Below, piece by piece: positions 1 through 7,922 of a stretch of DNA of 10,757 bases. How positions within the stretch are numbered: position 1 is the stretch's first letter; every line of letters starts with the position of its first letter. Made by a program: the position numbers and the translations under genes. The stretch is from NCBI GenBank assembly GCA_028565635.1, contig JAOXYB010060291.1:1-10757 (forward strand), written 5' to 3'. Source of the DNA: Phoronis ovalis. Lineage: Eukaryota > Phoronida > Phoronidae. The notes beneath the pieces are model-generated. The model was not told where the DNA came from, ran no database searches, and saw only the letters and a list, made by a program, of their open reading frames with translations.

Positions 1-254
1 AGTATAATATTTATAAAGGTTTGGTTTTTAAGATATTTTTCAAATTTGACACAAATAAAGGTAATAATTTCTAATTGTAATATATTATGACATCATTAAA
101 ATTTCTGAAGAGTACCTTGTTGTTTTTACGTTTTTTGTGAATTAGTATTTTGAGATTTTAAGCCTGAAAAAAATTAATAATGCATATATTTCATTGGTAA
201 TGGTTATATGTTTTGATGATTTAATTTGTTTCGGATAATTGAAATAGAACAAAA

Positions 255-676
255 AAATGTTGTATCTGGAAAAATCCCAAAATGGTGGCCGGCTGAATAC
301 AGGAGTATGTGTTCTTAGAATTATATTATTTCCAATAAATAGATTAACTATAAACTAAAAGTTGTATCACATGATGACTTAGTAATGATGAAACCACTTC
401 CCGGCTAAAATACATTTGAATTGCGAGAGAATTTATTTGAAGAAAAACCCAGATGAATGAAAAAATGCCATCAATCGACATTCTAAATATCACTCAAATC
501 ACCAAAAGTATGTAATATTTGCATTTACTTTCATAACATTAAAGTTTAAAAAAAATTTATTTCATCATATAATGATATAACACTAAAATATTAAAATTTT
601 ACACTCAACTTAAAACTAGTAAATGGGCTGTCAATATTCCAAAAATTGAAATCTCATTATCATTTGATATCGGGAG
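255..676. repeat. Diverged direct repeat, copy A
   Basis: This stretch matches 794-1179 in the same orientation. Shared landmarks occur in the same order: CTGGAAAAATCC (266 and 805), 'gtatcac/gttatac..gactcagtaatga', 'aatatcactcaa', 'cataacattaaag' and 'cactcaact' (602 and 1121). The offset shrinks from about 539 to about 500 bases through small indels. Copy A ends near 'attatcatttgatatc', where copy B has the splice acceptor of the NB-ARC exon. No open frame of note lies in it. Bases 1-254 are AT-rich and show me nothing codable. Confidence 0.7.
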
Positions 677-793
677 GGGTAAAGCAATAGCACCATAAAA
701 TTAAATAGATGGCATAGGTATATAAGTTTAGTAATGAAATTATGAGGTAAGAGGTATTTTAATCATGCTTGAAATTATGGAAATAACACATTT

Positions 794-1179
794 TGTTACA
801 GTAACTGGAAAAATCCAAGATGGCCACTATAATGGGCACTGTAGTGCATACAGGGGTGTTCGATTTTTAATAGTATTTTCAGCAAATTGATCTGAATTAA
901 AGATTGTGTTATACGACTCAGTAATGACATGGTCACATCCTTAACTCATTCGAATTGAGAGAAAAATTACCTGAAAGAAAAAGTGTAGCAAAGAAATGAA
1001 TGAATAATATCACTCAATTCATCAAAATTTTGTGATATTTATGTCTACCTTCATAGCATTAAAGTCAATGAAAAAGATTTTCATCAAAATATGATTCAAA
1101 ACTTTAATAATACAATTTTCCACTCGACTTGGTATTAAAACTTCAGAAAACTTGTATTACCATTTGTAGACATATCATT
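794..1179. repeat. Diverged direct repeat, copy B
   Basis: This is the second copy of the repeat at 255-676. It runs into the splice acceptor at 1160-1169, so the duplicated unit is most likely intron sequence of the NB-ARC gene plus the edge of its exon. The roughly 115 bases between the copies hold no coding signal. I infer a local tandem duplication rather than a dispersed transposon, because no terminal inverted repeats or target duplications are visible. Confidence 0.65.
1160..1169 (+). other. Probable 3' splice site of the NB-ARC exon
   Basis: The sequence CCATTTGTAG ends in AG at 1168-1169. The frame of the NB-ARC exon stays open upstream of its first ATG (1235) back to 1139, just after a TAA at 1136-1138. 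The extra residues include the motif NFVGRE, which in this protein family lies directly before the NB-ARC P-loop strand. The ATG at 1235 falls inside that motif and is therefore unlikely to be the true start; the coding sequence is spliced in from an exon further left. The exact AG used is inferred. Confidence 0.55.
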
Positions 1180-3106
1180 CCCAAAGAAAGCATCATATTT
1201 ACCTCCCCGCAATCCAAACTTTGTCGGACGAGAGATGATTTTAAAAGAAGTCAAAGATAAGCTGAATGATGGTATCAGCACCATAGTACAGAAGCAAACA
1301 TTGACTGGTATGGGAGGTGTTGGAAAGACTCAGCTAGCATTGGAATATGCACACCAACACAAAAATGAATATCAGCTGGTTCGGTGGTTGGGCGCAAGTG
1401 AGAATATTCTGAACGATTCAATGAAACAGTTTGCTGGAGATTTACAAGTTGATGTCACTGGAAGAAACATTGCTACCACTATTTTTAATAGGTTATCAAA
1501 CATCTCTAGCTGGTTACTGATTTTTGATAATGCAGACAATTTTCAGCACTTAAGCAATTTTTTACCTGATATAGGAAGATTAGCACCAAAACAACACATT
1601 TTAATTACTTCTCGTAGCATTAAGTGGGAAAGTGTTATCCATGTTGACCTTTTTTCAGACCTTGAAACATGTTTATTCCTACGAAAGCACGTAAGTCAGA
1701 TAACCCAGGAAAAATGTAAAGACCTTGCAGACCTTGTACATCATTTACCTCTAGCTTTGTCACAAGCAGCCGCATACATTAAAACTAATGGCATCTCAAC
1801 TGGAACATACATTCAGCTTTTTAGCACTAATTCTAAAGACTTTCTACAAAAAGATTACCAATTTGAGAGCAGCAGTGATAGGTCAGTTTTTACAACTTTT
1901 TACATTTCACTACATAAAATTAAAGAGGACAAGCCAGCATTCGACGTTTTACTTTGGAGCTCCAGACTTTATCATGACAAAATATCTGTGCAATTATTTA
2001 CATGCAGTAATTTACTTGGAGAACGTATGGCTGTCCAAAGTGCTATAGGAACTCTTCTAGACTACTCTCTTATTTCTGCAGAAACTACAAGTGATGGAGA
2101 GTACATATCAATTCATCCTCTGGTACAACAAACTATTATATCATATTCTAATAAAATATTTAACATATTAGACATTTTTGATAAAATTATTATACCTCTG
2201 TTTACCTCAGTGATGCAGCAGCTCACAGATACTTTTGCTAGTAATGATATGATCCAGTACTATTACATGTTGTACAGCATGAACGAATCAGAAGTACTAA
2301 TGATGGCGAAAGAGCACAAGGTAATAGGTTATAAACTAGATTTACAATCAAAAGAAAATGTTAACAAGCTAGAACAACACCTCTATAATTATAATGTAAT
2401 TAGGTTTATAATGAACTTCAACAATCAAATAAACTTAAACTCTCAACCGGGCACATATCAAGTATACAAAGCATACCTTCCCACTTCTACTGGAGAATAT
2501 ATTGATTATCACTATGTTTGTAAAGTTCCCTGTTCCCATTTGATTGAACAGATAGATCATATTTTAACATCAGAAATAATTCCTAAAGGTAATCAATTGA
2601 AAAGACATATCCTGGCTATTGCCCAAAGCACAGAAAAAAAAAATTCTGAGCTTGAATATAGAACGCGTTTTATTGACAACTTACTTTGTGGTGTCACACA
2701 TGGTAAGCACATGTGGAAGAACTCTTACCTACTTGTTGCTATAATACTTTTTTTCTGCAACACAGCTGCAGTATTGTTTGTGTTTCCAAGAAAAAGTTGC
2801 TACTACCACTATGTTTGTGCATGCGTTACTTTTGTAGGAGGTAACTATTATTGGGTGTCATATTTATTTCTCCTCCAAAAAGAGGACATTATCCTATTCC
2901 CCTGGTTTCAGAGCATTGTGGGGCTGACATATACTAGTCTATTACGTAAATATTTAGTCAGGTCTGAAAATATTGATTGTCAGCTGATGGTAGCTTTTCC
3001 AACTGTAGGAGATTCCTTTCCTTGGATCTCTCTATTGTACATGTACTCACTTTTGTGTTTTATTTATTTAGCAATAAAAGTCAGAAAATTTTGCAACGGT
3101 TGTTAA
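1170..3106 (+). CDS. NB-ARC (STAND/NLR-like) NTPase, 5'-partial large exon
   Basis: NB-ARC STAND proteins are ATP-dependent switches used in immune sensing and cell-death signalling in the cytoplasm. Residues are numbered from the internal Met at 1235. FVGRE lies just before it. The Walker A loop GMGGVGKT is at 25-32, kinase 2/Walker B LLIFDNAD at 94-101, RNBS-B/sensor HILITSR at 121-127, the GLPL-like HLPLAL at 170-175, and a winged-helix segment at about 235-300 ends in IHPLVQ, in the MHD-like position. All nucleotide-binding residues look intact. The wording (W-LIFDNAD, ILITSR, LPLALSQAAAYI) is typical of invertebrate NB-ARC proteins that carry TPR tails, yet residues 305-623 show no TPR or LRR pattern. 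Instead there are hydrophobic stretches at about 498-517, 523-547 and 595-616. The N-terminal effector domain, if any, lies outside the window. The C-terminal third may be diverged coding sequence, decay, or partly intron. The NB-ARC call is firm; the rest is not. Confidence 0.88.
2703..2765 (+). other. Possible 63-nt in-frame intron in the NB-ARC gene
   Basis: CACATG|GTAAGC gives a near-consensus donor at 2703. A T-rich tract followed by CAACACAG gives an acceptor ending at 2765. The 63 bases are a multiple of three and have no stop, so both retention and removal keep the frame. Removal would delete residues 490-510, which form most of the first hydrophobic segment. Whether it is used cannot be told from sequence alone. 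Confidence 0.4.
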
Positions 3107-3377
3107 GTATAAAAGATGCACTTGGTAGAATCAGAAGGTCATATAATTATATTTTATTATTTTGTATATATTCAGAATGTATCACCATGATTTAAGAAAA
3201 ATATTTTAAGTTCTTGTACACAGTTAATAGATTCATGTATGAAGACTGTATCTCCGCACATTCTTTCACTCTATTGATTACTCTTGAAGCCATATTGATT
3301 ACTTATTGTTCATATTAGTCTGTTTAAAGTCAATGTTTTTCTAAACATTTTTGTACATTAAATATATCTTTAGCCAC

Positions 3378-3383
3378 AATAAA
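3378..3383 (+). promoter_or_regulatory. Poly(A) signal AATAAA for the NB-ARC gene
   Basis: AATAAA is followed within ten bases by the GT-rich tract GTGTGCTTTATTTGTT, the usual downstream element. It lies about 270 bases after the TAA stop at 3104-3106, a normal 3' UTR length. This supports the exon at 1170-3106 being the last exon of the gene. Confidence 0.55.
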
Positions 3384-3597
3384 AGTGTGCTTTATTTGTT
3401 ACCAGTGACTGTCTTTAGTTTATCCGTCCATTGAGGCCATCAGATATAAAGTTGGTATACAAGCTCCTTACCAAAATCGCATGAAAAGGGTACCTTTTTA
3501 AAGACTTAAATAAAGTTCAAAAATAAACTTCAACATCCCTGTAGATAAAAGGCTGTTGGATACATATTGTTTCAAAAGTCAGAAAAATGTAAGTCAC

Positions 3598-3603
3598 TTT
3601 ATT
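3598..3603 (-). promoter_or_regulatory. Candidate poly(A) signal for the ANKRD39-like gene
   Basis: TTTATT on the plus strand is AATAAA on the minus strand, about 375 bases past the TGA stop at 3975-3977. It is the clearest candidate between that stop and the opposing gene's signal at 3378. AT-rich DNA gives such hexamers by chance, so this is tentative. Confidence 0.3.
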
Positions 3604-3974
3604 AGATATCTTGGTTTCAATTCTATTTTAATTATTAAGTTTCAGCATTGTATAGGCAAATATTTTGGACTTATAGTTTTTGAAATGAGCCATAAATCAT
3701 CATGTCACAGACAACTAAGTTAATTTGCATAATCCTTAGTACTGTTGTTAGCTTGTCCAGAATTTTACATACACATTTTTCTTGTCAGTCATATGGTTAT
3801 AACAAAACTAGCACGTTTTTCAACAATATTGTCGCATCAAGACAATTTTCAAGACTTAATCTGCATGATTCTGTGCAAATAATTTGACATGTAATATTTC
3901 AAAATATATTTGATTGTTTGACTATGCATGAAGTAATACTTTTGACATGTTGATACATAAAACTATTATTAAAA

Positions 3975-4121
3975 TCAGCTCACAACAGTCCTTAACAATT
4001 CTTCTTTATCAGGTGTGCAGTAATCCACAGGCCTTTTGTCTCTGTTATCAGTAATATCACTCACATTTTTATTTCATGCCATAAGTATCTGTGCACATGA
4101 TGTCTGATTTCCTTCCACAGC
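3975..4121 (-). CDS. ANKRD39: ANKRD39-like exon 3 and stop, with internal TGA
   Basis: The acceptor ATAACTTTCAG has its AG at 4122-4123. The frame reads AVEGNQ, then a C-Q-I-L ankyrin helix, LMA, and TGA at 4074-4076. The same frame continues DITDNRDKRPVDYCTPDKEE and ends VVS with TGA at 3975-3977. The part after the internal stop still follows the family tail (a D-R-D/K-R-P-V-D loop, then a leucine-rich final helix), so the lesion is recent or is an error. A CGA-to-TGA change would explain it. Confidence 0.75.
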
Positions 4122-6769
4122 CTGAAAGTTATAATTAAGATGCTGAACTGTGAAAATGCCAATGTTCCAGTAATTAAATTCTTGAGCTTGTTGACACTAC
4201 ATGTACGTAGCTTACATTTATCCAATATTTTAATTTTTTTTACGGAATTCATTTATATAATAAAAAAAACAACAATATTTTTCGGAAATGAAAACCTATT
4301 GATTTACATGTTAAATATTATTTCTGGCTTTACATTGTATTTCTTTAAACATTGTAAAAGTGTAAAACATACATAAATTTGAAGGTACAGCATCAGGGGT
4401 GGTACTAGGGCTCTAGATAGAGAGGTTTTAGACCCGGGGGTGATAGTCAGAATAACTGGGTACCCATGCTTGTTATGAAGGGTAAAAAAAGCCCCTTTTT
4501 GGGACCTAGGAGCTTAAAATTCCTACCCTTATTGGGACCTATGAGCTCAAAACTCGTACCCTTTTTTGGCCTTTGGAACCTTAACAAGAAAAATTGACAA
4601 CCGAAAAAAAAGAAATGGTTCCCAAAAAAAAGGCCGCCAACTAAAATCGACAACCAAAAAAAAAAAAATAACAATTTTTTTTTACCCTTTTCAGGGCACA
4701 CTGGGTGCCCGGTCTGAATGCTGAAAAACATACCCTTTCGCCCGTTTTTTTGTAATGAACATGCATACCCAGGTATTCTGACTGTCACCTCCCGGGGTTT
4801 TAGATAAAGAGGCAGTGGGTAAAATGCAAATTCTAATGCCTAATGGGCGCATAGCCAATCTAGGCTGCTACTGAATAACTTAAAGGGTTAAATGAATTGC
4901 ATCTATCCCTTTAATGAATTTAGGAACAGTGCCATAAACTACACAGCCGATTCCTACAATATATGTGCAAAGAAACTGTTACGCTAACTTTGCAGTAATT
5001 ATCACTCACACTGGATAATAAACTCACCTTATGCAGTGCTGTCTTTCCGTCGGAATCCTGCAGTAATACATCACATTTATATTGTATCAACAACTCTACA
5101 ACCTTTGTATGTCCACAATATGTAGCTCTGTGTAACAGAGTGGAAGCACCAGATCGTGTTTGACAATTCGCATCAGCACCACTTTGCAATAAAAATGCAC
5201 AAACTTCAGTGTCCATTTCTAGAGGCATAATGCTGGAATAATGAAGAAGAAAATGATGTATTATCACTGCATCACTGTAACTAGTGATTATGATTTCAAG
5301 AAATAAAGATCATCATACCTGGTTCATAAAGCTATGCATTGGACCTTGGCTCCTACATAAGAACTGCATGAGGAGGGTTTTTGACGTAAATCTGTCATGA
5401 AATTCATCATGTCTATAGTTAATCTAAATTTAATTGTAAGTAAATTGTAATCCTAGCCTAGGTTTGTTTGGTAATAGACATTTCATCTAACATGGAAATA
5501 TACGTGTACACGTACAGGTTCATCAAATTGTCTTCTGGTTAAACAGTAACAGAGTGGACAGGAATAGTTATAGGTGAACACAGCATGGACAAGAACATCA
5601 CATGGCAAGTCCTGAAAGAAGGACAATCTGCAGCACTTTTAACTAAATGCAACACAAACAAATCAGAATAAATAATTCTTTAAATCATTCCAGCGCTGTA
5701 TATCCTGCACTATCTACAGCATTTGGATTTCCATGGTTACAGCCATACAATGTTGCCTTGACTTTATCGAGATCTCCGTCCTTCGCAGCACACTAAGCAC
5801 CTCTTTCAAATTCCATCTCATCTAGTGTTTGGTGTACAGATGGTGCTGCTGTGTGGTGGCAGCATCCTTCATTTTTTTTTTAATCGTAATCTTAGCCTAG
5901 GTTTGTTTGGTAATAGACATGTCATCTAACATGGAAACATATGTACACGTACAGGTGCATCAAATTGTCTTCAGGTTAAACAGTTAAAGAGTGACAGGAA
6001 TAGTTATAGGTGAACACAGCATGGACAAGAACATCACATGGCAAGTCCTGAAAGAAGGACAATCTGCAGCACTTTTAACTAAATGCAAGACATACAAATC
6101 AGAATAAATAATTCTTTAAATCATTCCAGCGCTGTATATATCCTGCACTATCTACAGCATTTGGATTTCCATGGTTACAGACATACAATGTTGCCTTGAC
6201 TTTATTGAGATCTCCGTCCTTCGCAGCACACTAAACACCTCTTTCAAATTCCATCTCATCTAGTGTTTGGTGGACAGATGGTGCTGCTGTGTGGTGGCAA
6301 CATCCTTCATTTTTTTTTTAATCGCAATCTTAGCCTAGGTTTGTTTGGTAATAGACATGTCATCTAACATGGAAAACATATGTACACGTACAGGTGCATC
6401 AAATTGTCTTCAGGTTAAACAGTTAAAGAGTGACAGGAATAGTTATAGGTGAACACAGCATGGACAAGAACATCACATGGCAAGTCCTGAAAGAAGGACA
6501 ATCTGCAGCACTTTTAACTAAATGCAACACAAACAAATCAGAATAAATAATTGTTTAAATCATACCAGCGCTGTATATCCGGCACTATCTACAGCATTTG
6601 GATTTCCATGGTTACATACATATGCCTTGACTTTATCGAGATCTCTGTCCTTCGCAACACACCAAACACCTCTTTCAAATTCCATCTCATCTAGCGTTTG
6701 GTGGACAGATGGTGCTGCTGTGTAGTGGCAACATCCTTCATGTTCGCTATGGAAGCCCTCAAGGGACAT
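3975..6769 (-). CDS. ANKRD39: ANKRD39-like ankyrin-repeat gene, three exons, two lesions
   Basis: Exons are 6566-6769, 5028-5232 and 3975-4121, all joining in phase 0. Allowing for the missing bases, the product is about 185 residues, close to the roughly 183 of vertebrate ANKRD39. The family pattern is followed along the whole length: a CC-H element near the N-terminus, QTLDEMEFERGVW, DSAGYTAL joined to HYASRNGH, then LLQSGAD, HRATYCGHT, DGKTALHK and a charged tail ending VVS. Ankyrin repeats form a binding surface for partner proteins; there is no catalytic site, and the precise role of ANKRD39 is not well established. As written, the gene cannot give the full protein: exon 2 lacks two bases near 5208, and exon 3 has an in-frame TGA at 4074-4076. 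Intron 2 holds a MITE; intron 1 holds two dead copies of exon 1. Identity is sure; functionality is not. Confidence 0.87.
4433..4796. mobile_element. MITE copy 1, 364 bp, in ANKRD39 intron 2
   Basis: The left end CCCGGGGGTGATAGTCAG and the reverse complement of the right end, CCCGGGAGGTGACAGTCAG, form terminal inverted repeats. These extend about 45 bases through AATAACTGGGTA and CATGTTCATTA. The 8-bp direct repeat GTTTTAGA flanks the element at 4425-4432 and 4797-4804. It shares ends and interior (GGGACCTA, TTTTTTGGCC, GGGTGCCCGGTCTGAATGC) with 9953-10311. There is no transposase; an 8-bp duplication fits hAT-type mobilisation among others, which is inference. Confidence 0.85.
5028..5232 (-). 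CDS. ANKRD39: ANKRD39-like exon 2, frameshifted
   Basis: The acceptor TTATTCCAG precedes CAT at 5232-5230, and the donor AAG|GTGAGT has its GT at 5026-5027. From the acceptor the frame reads HYASRNGH, exactly what should follow GYTAL in exon 1. It then meets TGA. From 5207 a different frame reads EVCAFLLQSGADANC and continues through the HRATYCGHTK and DSDGKTALHK ankyrin motifs to the donor. The exon is 205 bases; 207 (69 codons) would restore a single frame, so two bases are missing where the family has one residue (Tyr) before EVC. Confidence 0.88.
5443..5881. repeat. Tandem unit 1 (439 bp), dead exon-1 copy inside
   Basis: This is the first of three head-to-tail units. The landmark GCCTAGG lies at 5456, 5895 and 6333, giving periods of 439 and 438. 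The unit starts near 'gtaatcctagcctagg', contains 'gaacacagcatggacaagaa' and an exon-1 copy, and ends in a 10-T run at 5872-5881. Confidence 0.9.
5691..5871 (-). pseudogene. Dead copy 1 of ANKRD39-like exon 1
   Basis: The minus strand reads EFERGA, then TAG at 5793-5795 where the intact copy has TGG (Trp), then CAAKDGDLDKVKA, NHGNPNAVDSAGYTAL. The donor position reads GG|AATG instead of GG|TATG, so no GT is present. Homology stops at the T-run, which replaces the true N-terminal codons. It cannot be spliced as exon 1. Confidence 0.85.
5882..6319. repeat. Tandem unit 2 (438 bp), dead exon-1 copy inside
   Basis: This is the middle unit. It is nearly identical to unit 1 with scattered substitutions and small indels, for example an extra TA at 'gtatatatcc', and it ends in a 10-T run at 6310-6319. 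It shares its stop and donor loss with unit 1, which makes units 1 and 2 closer to each other than to unit 3. Confidence 0.9.
6127..6309 (-). pseudogene. Dead copy 2 of ANKRD39-like exon 1
   Basis: It has the same lesions as copy 1: TAG at 6231-6233 in place of the Trp codon and AATG in place of the GTATG donor. A 2-base insertion within GYTAL also breaks the frame. It keeps KDGDLDK, which looks closer to the usual ankyrin G-D-L wording than the DRDL of the intact exon, so the copies preserve older sequence. Confidence 0.85.
6320..6741. repeat. Tandem unit 3, containing the intact exon 1
   Basis: This unit matches units 1 and 2 up to 'catccttcat', then diverges into the true 5' part of exon 1 (GTTCGCTATGG) instead of a T-run. 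The source of the duplication therefore began inside exon 1, eleven codons after its ATG, and reached into intron 1. Confidence 0.85.
6566..6769 (-). CDS. ANKRD39: ANKRD39-like exon 1 (68 codons)
   Basis: The ATG is at 6767-6769. The exon encodes MSLEGF, the EGCCHY element, QTLDEMEFERGVW and the first ankyrin helix pair ending DSAGYTAL. It stops at the donor CTG|GTATGA, with GT at 6564-6565. The start agrees with the family's N-terminal length. This is the outermost of three tandem copies and the only one that keeps both an open frame and a GT donor. Confidence 0.85.
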
Positions 6770-7084
6770 GGCAGTAATACCAAAATTTCTGTTTTATCAC
6801 CTTAAATAAAATGTGATGAAAAATATCAAACTGCAAACATACTGGTGACTTTCAGGGGGCACTTTGCCAATTTTTGGTAGGGGTGTGATGCCCAAGGTAG
6901 TGAGGGGTGTGAGGCCCTAGTAACACTAGTAAGCATTTGCAAATGTTTTTGGAAAAAATTAGCTTATTGTAAGCAGATCTGATCTCGTCAACACCTTGTA
7001 AGCTTAAATAAGCTAACACCATACCTCGTCAAAAACACCCGGGACTGAAATTTAAACCCTGTTGTAAGCAATGAAAAATCATAC
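6770..7084. other. Region upstream of ANKRD39-like exon 1
   Basis: No coding frame is recognised. It holds an imperfect direct repeat AGGGGTGTGATGCC/AGGGGTGTGAGGCC near 6880 and 6903 and the small inverted repeat GCTTA-AA-TAAGC near 7001-7012. A promoter for the ANKRD39-like gene should lie here, but I see no TATA box or other decisive element. Confidence 0.4.
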
Positions 7085-7277
7085 TCGATCAGGCAACATG
7101 TAACACTTTGAGTGACACCATCCTCTCCTGGTTCTACAGTATCTACAGTACAATGCTCATCAATCTTATTAGTTCTGGCTTCATAACATTTGTGCTAAGT
7201 CTCTTGATAACCTGATGATTGAGACTTGTCAAATAGTCATAAGCAGTATCAATTTGAAGTAACTCCACTTTCCGAAC
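7085..7277 (-). CDS. Probable exon of an unidentified gene, 1-nt slip inside
   Basis: The acceptor TTTTTTTAG (AG at 7278-7279) opens a frame reading VRKVELLQIDTAYDYLT, then NHQVIKRLST, to about 7190. There the frame runs to a TAG at 7143-7145. The frame one base over then reads KCYEARTNKIDEHC, TVDTVEPGEDGVTQ and CCLI up to the donor ATCGA|GTATGA (GT at 7083-7084), the same donor wording as the neighbouring genes. One missing base in the TTT run at 7189-7191 would join both halves. Balanced, non-repetitive composition and good splice sites argue for real coding sequence. I do not recognise the family. A tiny upstream exon at 7565-7588 (ATGATG... with donor GTAATC, phase 0) would fit but is weak. 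Confidence 0.55.
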
Positions 7278-7867
7278 CTAAAAAAATATATGATTTCTAC
7301 TACCTGAGTTCATATATCATCCTTAAGTTGGTAAATTCTCTATTAACTATTTAACTATTCCAGTGATCATTATAAGAACTCCCATGAAGGTATACACACA
7401 AAAAAATCTCAACAGTTAGCTCTCTCAACGAAATTATGATTCATATTAATTATTATGTACAGTATATCATTCACAGAAGCGTAAAAAGTGCCATTAATAT
7501 GTAGGTCACTTTCCATATAATGGCTAGCAGAGAGTCCATGACTGTTTGGCACATGTCAGATTACCAAGAAGTGTAGCACAGACATCATGAAACTAGGTCT
7601 ACATTCTTTTTCACTCTGTAAATTGAACCCCTGGATCCAGCCAGATTTATTATTCACAATCCAAACATCCTTTATTTTAATAAAAATATACACTTAATCT
7701 TTGCCTGGATTGTAGTCCATTCAGCATATTAGGTAAAACACATCCTATGAAATTAAGTAGTGTTAATTTAATTACTATAAGAAGAGGCAAGGTCTGCAAT
7801 TGTTGTGGTAACCATGCACAGTGCCAGATAGAGGCTATTACAGTTTTAGGCTGAGTTACTTCAGTTG
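7278..7867. other. Non-coding AT-rich stretch
   Basis: Apart from the weak 24-base candidate exon noted for the 7085-7277 gene, I see no coding frame, RNA gene or transposon end. CAATCCAAAC near 7658 resembles the repeated CAATCCAAAT of the element that follows. Confidence 0.4.
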
Positions 7868-7922
7868 TAGTCCTGCAAGCATTACCCTACTATGGACAGC
7901 CTATGGCTTGTCCATATGGTCC

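Larger units (their letters stand above)
3107..3974. other. Convergent 3' intergenic region
   Basis: The NB-ARC gene ends from the left and the ANKRD39-like gene ends from the right. Apart from candidate poly(A) signals I see no coding frame with family resemblance, no inverted repeats and no RNA gene. The short plus-strand open frame at 3702-3887 has no recognisable content. Confidence 0.6.

Noticed and set aside
1788-2048. 86-codon open frame on the plus strand within the NB-ARC exon
   Set aside because: It is an overlapping frame within the well-supported NB-ARC sequence.
4447-4788. 113-codon open frame on the minus strand
   Set aside because: It lies wholly inside MITE copy 1. Its Lys/Phe/Gly-rich translation comes from A and T runs, and the matching region of copy 2 is not open.
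4880-4914. TTAAAGGG...CCCTTTAA hairpin (8-bp arms, 19-base loop)
   Set aside because: The arms are short and AT-rich inside an intron. It could be chance or a tiny transposon remnant, and no duplication flanks it.
5443-6319. Extra exon-1 copies acting as alternative exons
   Set aside because: Both dead copies have lost the GT donor and carry an in-frame TAG, so neither can replace exon 1.
6522-6725. 67-codon open frame on the plus strand
   Set aside because: It is antisense to the ANKRD39-like exon 1, where the minus-strand translation matches a known family.
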